Of a stretch of 22,248 nt of DNA, positions 18,215 to 22,248 are shown in pieces (position 1 is the stretch's first letter; every line of letters starts with the position of its first letter). Both the position numbers and the translations under genes were made by a program. The DNA lies in NCBI GenBank assembly GCA_002423555.1, contig DIWQ01000050.1, forward strand, positions 7,151 through 29,398, given 5' to 3'. Below the pieces are notes generated by a model, which saw nothing but the letters and a program-made list of their open reading frames with translations, had not been told where the DNA came from and did not search any database. This DNA is from Patescibacteria group bacterium UBA6102 (lineage in GTDB: Bacteria > Patescibacteriota > Minisyncoccia > Minisyncoccales > UBA5738).

Positions 18215-18278
18215 GCATTATTCGTTTGGTTTGTTGTGTTTTTCTGATTACTGGTAGCTAATAACTAATAACTAAATT

Positions 18279-18767
18279 ATGGAAGGAGGAGGCTTGGGCA
18301 TCGATCCAAAAATTCTAATCGGCAATATTGCCACATTCGTCATTTTGGCGGTGATCTTGAAAAAATACGCTTACCGTCCGTTTTTGGCGGTGCTGGAAAA
18401 GCGGCGCCGGGAGATTGAATCGGGCGTGGCCAAGGCGCAGGAAGCGGAAAAATCGCTGGCCAAGATTCGCGTCTTGGGCGAAGAAATAAAGTCCGCCGGC
18501 GAGAAGAAAGCCAAGGAAACGGTGGCCGCGGCGGAAATTAAAGCCCGCGAAAAGGCCGCCCAAATTCTGGCGGCGGCCGAGGAGGAAAAAAAGACGGCGC
18601 TGGCAAATGCCCGCGCGGCGATGGAAAAAGAGGCGGCCGACGCTCGCGCGCGGCGGCAGGAAGAGGCGCTGGCGCTGGCATTGGCGGTATCGGAAAAGTT
18701 TTTGGCGCAAAAAATTACCAAAGATCAGGACAAAAAATTGATTGAGAGATTGGCGCAGGAATTATAA
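18279..18767 (+). CDS. atpF: F-type ATP synthase subunit b
   Basis: A 162-residue subunit b of normal length: one N-terminal membrane helix (about 12-31, ILIGNIATFVILAVILKKYAY) followed by a long charged coiled coil (about 35-145) full of Ala, Glu and Lys (AEIKAREKAAQILAAAEEEK). It forms the peripheral stalk that holds F1 static against subunit a. Only one b gene is present, so a homodimer is expected. It starts after a 122-nt gap with the hairpin at 18186; the ATG follows AAATTATGG. The delta gene starts 8 nt after the stop, so the two are translationally linked. Confidence 0.94.
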   Translation: MEGGGLGIDPKILIGNIATFVILAVILKKYAYRPFLAVLEKRRREIESGVAKAQEAEKSLAKIRVLGEEIKSAGEKKAKETVAAAEIKAREKAAQILAAAEEEKKTALANARAAMEKEAADARARRQEEALALALAVSEKFLAQKITKDQDKKLIERLAQEL

Positions 18768-18775
18768 TCCGGATT

Positions 18776-19168
18776 ATGAACAGCAAAAAAGCGATTAAAA
18801 TTTGGACCGCGGCACTGATCGCCGAATGCGCGGGGAAAACCGCCGCCGAGCAGAAAAAAATAATTTTGCGCCTAAAGGAAATTCTGAAAGCGAAAAAGAG
18901 GGATTATCTGCTGGCGAAAATTGTCACCGGCGCGCTGGCGGAAATGAAAAAAAGAGCGCGTTTTGAAATTGTTTTTGCGCGCGAGCAGTCCGAGGAAACC
19001 AGAAAAAAATTGGAAAAGAAGCTGGCGGCGCGCTTGGATGCCGTTGAGGATGCCGAAGTGAAAATTGATTCGTCGCTCATCGGCGGGTTTGTGGCGGCCA
19101 CCGATAAATATCTGGTGGACGCGTCGGTGAAAGGACAAATTGAACAACTCAGGAAGTTAAAAATGTAA
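18776..19168 (+). CDS. atpH: F-type ATP synthase subunit delta, short form
   Basis: A 130-residue delta subunit, shorter than the usual 170-180. The C-terminal signature is kept: IDSSLIGGFVAATDKYLVDA then SVKGQIEQLRKL, which in other species is IDxSLIGGhxhxxGDxhhDxSh. The N-terminal six-helix bundle that caps the alpha subunits seems reduced to about 100 residues. Delta connects the top of F1 to the b stalk. Possible reasons for the short form are a true lineage reduction or a start further upstream, but there are only 8 nt between it and atpF, so reduction is more likely. Confidence 0.88.
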   Translation: MNSKKAIKIWTAALIAECAGKTAAEQKKIILRLKEILKAKKRDYLLAKIVTGALAEMKKRARFEIVFAREQSEETRKKLEKKLAARLDAVEDAEVKIDSSLIGGFVAATDKYLVDASVKGQIEQLRKLKM

Positions 19169-19276
19169 AAATCAAAAATCAAAATTCAGGAATTTTTGTA
19201 TATCACCGGAATTTTTCTCCGAAAAATTCCGACTCCAAAATTTTTCATTTTGATATTTAAATTTTTAATTTGAAAC
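19169..19276. repeat. Inverted-repeat spacer upstream of atpA
   Basis: Begins TAAAAATCAAAAATCAAAAT, holds a perfect stem GGAATTTTTC-TCC-GAAAAATTCC (19208-19230), and ends CCAAAATTTTTCATTTTGAT near the atpA start. The order of the parts and much of the wording are the same as in the spacer before atpG (20768-20894). Confidence 0.6.
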
Positions 19277-20767
19277 ATGGATAAAATTGAACAATTCAAA
19301 CGCCAGTTGGAAACTTCTCCGCTGTCCGCCGAAATCAACGAGATTGGCCAGGTCGTGGAGGTGGGCGACGGCATTGTCAAGGCCTCCGGGCTGATGAATG
19401 TGGAAAACTTTGAAATGGTGGAGTTTGAGCGCGCCCGGGTTTTCGGCTTGGTGCTCAATCTGGAAGAGTATGAGACCGGGATCATCGTTTTGGGGCCGGA
19501 TGACGCCATCAAGGAAGGCGATGTGGTAAAACGGACCCAAAAAACAATCTCCGTGCCGGTGGGCCCGGAACTTGTCGGGCGCGTGGTGGATCCGCTGGGC
19601 CGTCCGGTGGACGGCAAGGGGCCGATTGCCGCCAAGGAAACCTATCCGATTGAACGCCCCGCTCCCGGCGTGATTGATCGCCAGCCGGTGGATCGCCCTC
19701 TGCACACGGGGATTTTGGCGGTGGACGGCTTGGTGCCGATCGGCCGCGGCCAGCGCGAATTGATCTTAGGCGACCGGGGATTGGGCAAAACCGCGATCGC
19801 GGTGGATATGATCATTAACCAAAAGAATGAAAAGAACCGCCCGGTTTGCGTTTATGTGGCTTGCGGCCAGAAAAAATCAAAAATCAAGCGTCTGGTGAAA
19901 ATTTTGGAAGATGCCGGCGCGATGGAATACACGATCGTGGTTGCGGCATTCGCCGATGATCCGGCGGCACTGCTTTATCTGGCGCCCTATGCCGGTTGCG
20001 CGATGGGAGAGTGGTTTCGCGATCACGGACGGGACGCGGTGGCGGTTTATGACGATTTGACCAAACAGGCGTGGGCATGGCGCGAAGTGTCTCTGGTTTT
20101 GCGCCGCCCGCCCGGCCGCGAGGCTTATCCGGGAGACATTTTCTATCTTCATTCCCGCCTGCTGGAACGCGCGGCCCAGCTCTCCGAAAAACTGGGAGGC
20201 GGATCGCTTACGGCCCTGCCGATTGTGGAAACGCAGGCCGGAGATATTTCCGGCTACATTCCGACCAACGTGATTTCCATCACCGACGGCCAGATATTTT
20301 TGAATTCATCGCTTTTCTACAAGGGCCAGCGGCCGGCGATTGATGTGGGAACTTCCGTGTCGCGCGTGGGTTCCAAGGCTCAGACCGCCGCGGTCAAAAA
20401 AGTGGCCGGCACGCTTAAGCTTGATCTGGCGCAGTTTCAGGAGTTGGAAAGATTTTCCGAATTCACCGAAGAGCTTGACGCGCAAACGCGCCGGCTTTTG
20501 GAGCGGGGAAAGCGGATGATGGAATTATTGAAGCAACCGGATTTGCGACCCTTGCCGTTTGAAGTTCAAGCCGTGATAATTTTTGCCGGGACCAAGGGCT
20601 TATTGGACGATTTGCCGCTGGAATCAATCGCAACGTTCAAAGAAAAATTGGCGGAAGAACTGGACTCCGCGCCGGAATTGGCAAAAAAGATTCGCGATAC
20701 CGAAAAACTGGAAAATGAAGTTGAAGCCAAGTTGGAAGAAATCATCAAAAAAGCGCAAAAAATGTAA
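19277..20767 (+). CDS. atpA: F-type ATP synthase subunit alpha
   Basis: A 496-residue alpha subunit, close to the standard 500-510. The P-loop is GDRGLGKT (165-172), a variant of the GDRQTGKT found in most bacteria: Gln-Thr is replaced by Gly-Leu while Lys171 and Thr172 stay. The segment SLVLRRPPGREAYPGD (272-287) and the signature SVSRVGSKAQ (360-369, with Arg363 reaching the beta active site) are intact. Alpha binds nucleotide but does not hydrolyse it; three alpha alternate with three beta in F1. The ATG at 19277 comes after the spacer with inverted repeats and without a Shine-Dalgarno. Confidence 0.97.
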   Translation: MDKIEQFKRQLETSPLSAEINEIGQVVEVGDGIVKASGLMNVENFEMVEFERARVFGLVLNLEEYETGIIVLGPDDAIKEGDVVKRTQKTISVPVGPELVGRVVDPLGRPVDGKGPIAAKETYPIERPAPGVIDRQPVDRPLHTGILAVDGLVPIGRGQRELILGDRGLGKTAIAVDMIINQKNEKNRPVCVYVACGQKKSKIKRLVKILEDAGAMEYTIVVAAFADDPAALLYLAPYAGCAMGEWFRDHGRDAVAVYDDLTKQAWAWREVSLVLRRPPGREAYPGDIFYLHSRLLERAAQLSEKLGGGSLTALPIVETQAGDISGYIPTNVISITDGQIFLNSSLFYKGQRPAIDVGTSVSRVGSKAQTAAVKKVAGTLKLDLAQFQELERFSEFTEELDAQTRRLLERGKRMMELLKQPDLRPLPFEVQAVIIFAGTKGLLDDLPLESIATFKEKLAEELDSAPELAKKIRDTEKLENEVEAKLEEIIKKAQKM

Positions 20768-20894
20768 AAATCAAAAATCCACGCCCGAGGCATACCCGCC
20801 TTTGCGGGAAGATTGAGGAATTTTTATATATCGTTGAAATTTTTGAAAAAAATTTCAATTCCAAAATTTTTCATTTTGATTTTTCAATTTTTTT
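20768..20894. repeat. Inverted-repeat spacer upstream of atpG, with inserted GC-rich hairpin
   Basis: Same layout as the atpA spacer: TAAAAATCAAAAATC, then a perfect 11-bp stem TTGAAATTTTT-GAA-AAAAATTTCAA (20834-20858), then CCAAAATTTTTCATTTTGAT. It differs by about 30 extra bases near 20780-20812 with a GC-rich hairpin CCCGC-CTTT-GCGGG (20795-20808), apparently an inserted small repeat. Confidence 0.6.
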
Positions 20895-21767
20895 ATGGAA
20901 TTAAAAGAGATTCGCCTCAAAATTGAATCGGTGGCCAACATTCGGAAGCTCACCGGCGCGCTGGAAACCTTGTCGGCGCTGAAAATGAAAAAATCCCAGA
21001 AGATCGCGCTGGAGTCGCGGCCGTTCGCCCAGAGGCTGGGGCGATTGATCCGCCGGCTGGAGCCGACATTGAAAGATAAGGTGAAACTGCGCAAGCGGAA
21101 ATTGCGCACTGCGCTGGCGGTGGTGATTGCCAGCGACCGCGGGTTTTGCGGATCGTTTAATCAGAACATCTTGAAAAGCGCCCAAAAAGAAATTCAAAAA
21201 TTGGAAAAAAAATCGCCGGTGACGGTTTTGCCGGTCGGGAAAAAAGCGATCGCCTTTTTTAAAAAGCGCGGTCGGAAATTCGGCCGCAGTATCACCGGAA
21301 TCGGCGATTACGGCACCTTGGAAGAATTGAAACCCCTGTCGGACTTCATTATCAAATCTTACATTGCCAATGACTATCAGCGCGTTTATTTGGTTTGGAC
21401 CGATTTTGTTTCCACTTTCAGCCAGAAGCCGAAAATGATGCAGTTATTGCCGCTGGAATGGAACGAATTGAAAGAATTCGCCTGCCAGTCCGAAGACGTT
21501 GTCGAAACCGCGGAAACGGCGATTGAACCTTCCGCCGATATGTTGGTAAAAGAGATTATCCCCCAGCTGGCGCAATATTTGATTTACCAGTGCGTTTTGG
21601 AAAGCAACGCTTCGGAGCATTCGGCGCGGATGACGGCGATGCGCAACGCGTCGGATAACGCGCGGGAGCGGGTGGCGGAATTAACGCTGGAATACAACAA
21701 GGCGCGGCAGGAGCAGATCACCAAAGAAGTGTGCGAAATTTCCTCGGCGAAAGAAGTTCTGGGATAA
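20895..21767 (+). CDS. atpG: F-type ATP synthase subunit gamma
   Basis: A 290-residue gamma subunit of normal length. The N-terminal helix (MELKEIRLKIESVANIRKLT, then ALETLSALKMKKSQ) and the C-terminal helix (RMTAMRNASDNARERVAELT, then EYNKARQEQITKEVCEI) make the coiled-coil rotor shaft inside the alpha-beta ring. The conserved turn ASDRGFCGSFN (79-89) is present (SDRGLCGG in most). In the C-terminal helix the usual T-E-I of 'ITxEIxEIxxGA' is TKEVCEISSA, a mild variation. It lies between atpA and atpD as in the standard order. Confidence 0.96.
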   Translation: MELKEIRLKIESVANIRKLTGALETLSALKMKKSQKIALESRPFAQRLGRLIRRLEPTLKDKVKLRKRKLRTALAVVIASDRGFCGSFNQNILKSAQKEIQKLEKKSPVTVLPVGKKAIAFFKKRGRKFGRSITGIGDYGTLEELKPLSDFIIKSYIANDYQRVYLVWTDFVSTFSQKPKMMQLLPLEWNELKEFACQSEDVVETAETAIEPSADMLVKEIIPQLAQYLIYQCVLESNASEHSARMTAMRNASDNARERVAELTLEYNKARQEQITKEVCEISSAKEVLG

Positions 21768-21890
21768 AATTTATAATTTATAATTTTTAATTTTCAAACA
21801 ATTTTTAATGTTTTAATTTTTAAAAATTTCCAAATTTACGAATTATTTAAAAATTAAAAATTTAAAATTAAAAATTTCTGTAATAATTAC
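21768..21890. repeat. AT-only spacer between atpG and atpD
   Basis: 123 bp made almost only of A and T, with repeated AATTTATAATTT and AATTTTTAATTTT/AAAATTAAAAATT words that can pair with each other. It lacks the ATTTTTGATTTT layout of the other spacers. No promoter hexamers stand out and I see no coding sequence. Confidence 0.4.
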
Positions 21891-22248
21891 ATGGCTAAAA
21901 TCACGCAGATAATCGGTCCGGTGGTGGACGCGGAATTTGAAGAAGGCAAACTGCCGGCGCTGGGCGGCGCGCTTGATGTCACCGGCAAAAATTTGGTTTT
22001 GGAAGTCCAGCAATATCTGGGCGGCAACACGGCGCGCTGTCTGGCGATGGGGCCCACCGAGGGATTGCACCGCGGCCAGGAAGTGAAGGATTCCGGCCGG
22101 ACAATTTCGGTGCCCACCGGCAAGGCGGCGCTGGGGCGGCTGTTTGACGTGCTGGGCAATCCCATTGACGGACTGGGCGACGTTAAGGGCGGCACGCGCT
22201 ATTCGGTGTTTCGCGAAGCGCCTGACTATGTGGAGCAAAAGGGCGAAG
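21891..22248 (+). CDS. atpD: F-type ATP synthase subunit beta, N-terminal part
   Basis: An ATG at 21891 opens a frame that runs off the window end after 119 codons. MAKITQIIGPVVDAEFEEGK is the usual beta N-terminus, followed by the beta-barrel and the start of the nucleotide domain: RCLAMGPTEGLHRGQEVKDS, GRTISVPTGKAALGRLFDVL, GNPIDGLGD. The Walker A (GGAGVGKT) and catalytic glutamate lie beyond the window. Beta is the catalytic subunit of F1. The epsilon gene (atpC) would be expected next and is not visible. Confidence 0.95.
   Translation, partial: MAKITQIIGPVVDAEFEEGKLPALGGALDVTGKNLVLEVQQYLGGNTARCLAMGPTEGLHRGQEVKDSGRTISVPTGKAALGRLFDVLGNPIDGLGDVKGGTRYSVFREAPDYVEQKGE

Overview
The window looks like part of a Patescibacteria (Candidate Phyla Radiation) chromosome, most likely Parcubacteria-like. 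This is inferred from several traits: compact genes separated by very AT-rich spacers, many starts with no Shine-Dalgarno, short divergent versions of conserved proteins, small cysteine-rich secreted proteins, RhuM/Fic and GIY-YIG genes, and many tiny inverted-repeat elements. TGA is used as an ordinary stop (for example at 3755, 9530, 14310 and 16672), so the TGA-as-glycine code of Gracilibacteria/Absconditabacteria does not apply.

Layout. 1-1171: the tail of an NAD+ synthetase gene and a TatD-type nuclease. 1302-1387: tRNA-Ser(GCT), followed by hairpins and a small GIY-YIG protein. 1986-4272: accessory DNA with an unknown protein, a RhuM-Fic/Doc protein, a frameshifted HigA-type antitoxin, a possible AbrB stub and several inverted repeats. 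4378-7948: a membrane-anchored protein with three repeats and a cysteine-rich tail, then a large P-type cation ATPase. 7994-8082 (minus strand): tRNA-Ser(TGA), with a second, interrupted copy of its 5' end beside it.

8.2-13.4 kb is an accessory island: a RelB/RelE-type toxin-antitoxin pair, an HTH-nucleotidyltransferase plus HEPN-like pair, a NUDIX hydrolase, a cupin broken by an internal deletion, a class II Fic protein with its own dyad cluster, a YdeI/OmdA protein, and two related C-terminal gene remnants flanking the NUDIX-cupin-Fic segment. 13.4-16.7 kb returns to single genes: a NIF3-like protein, a cupin, a zinc-ribbon protein, a DUF333 cysteine-rich secreted protein and RNase H with a viroplasmin-like N-terminus.

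16.7 kb to the end is an F-type ATP synthase operon in the order a, AtpI/AtpZ-like, c, b, delta, alpha, gamma, beta (cut by the window end). A plausible sigma70-type promoter and a good ribosome site precede it. The c subunit has Asp59 and lacks the Na+ ligand Gln, so proton coupling is likely. Several spacers in the operon carry AT-rich inverted repeats; those before alpha and gamma appear to be diverged copies of one element, and a GC-rich hairpin follows the c gene.

I see no CRISPR array, rRNA or complete insertion sequence. The most unusual items are the interrupted tRNA-Ser duplicate, the repeated spacers of the atp operon, the operator-controlled MNT/HEPN-like pair, and the number of freshly broken accessory genes.
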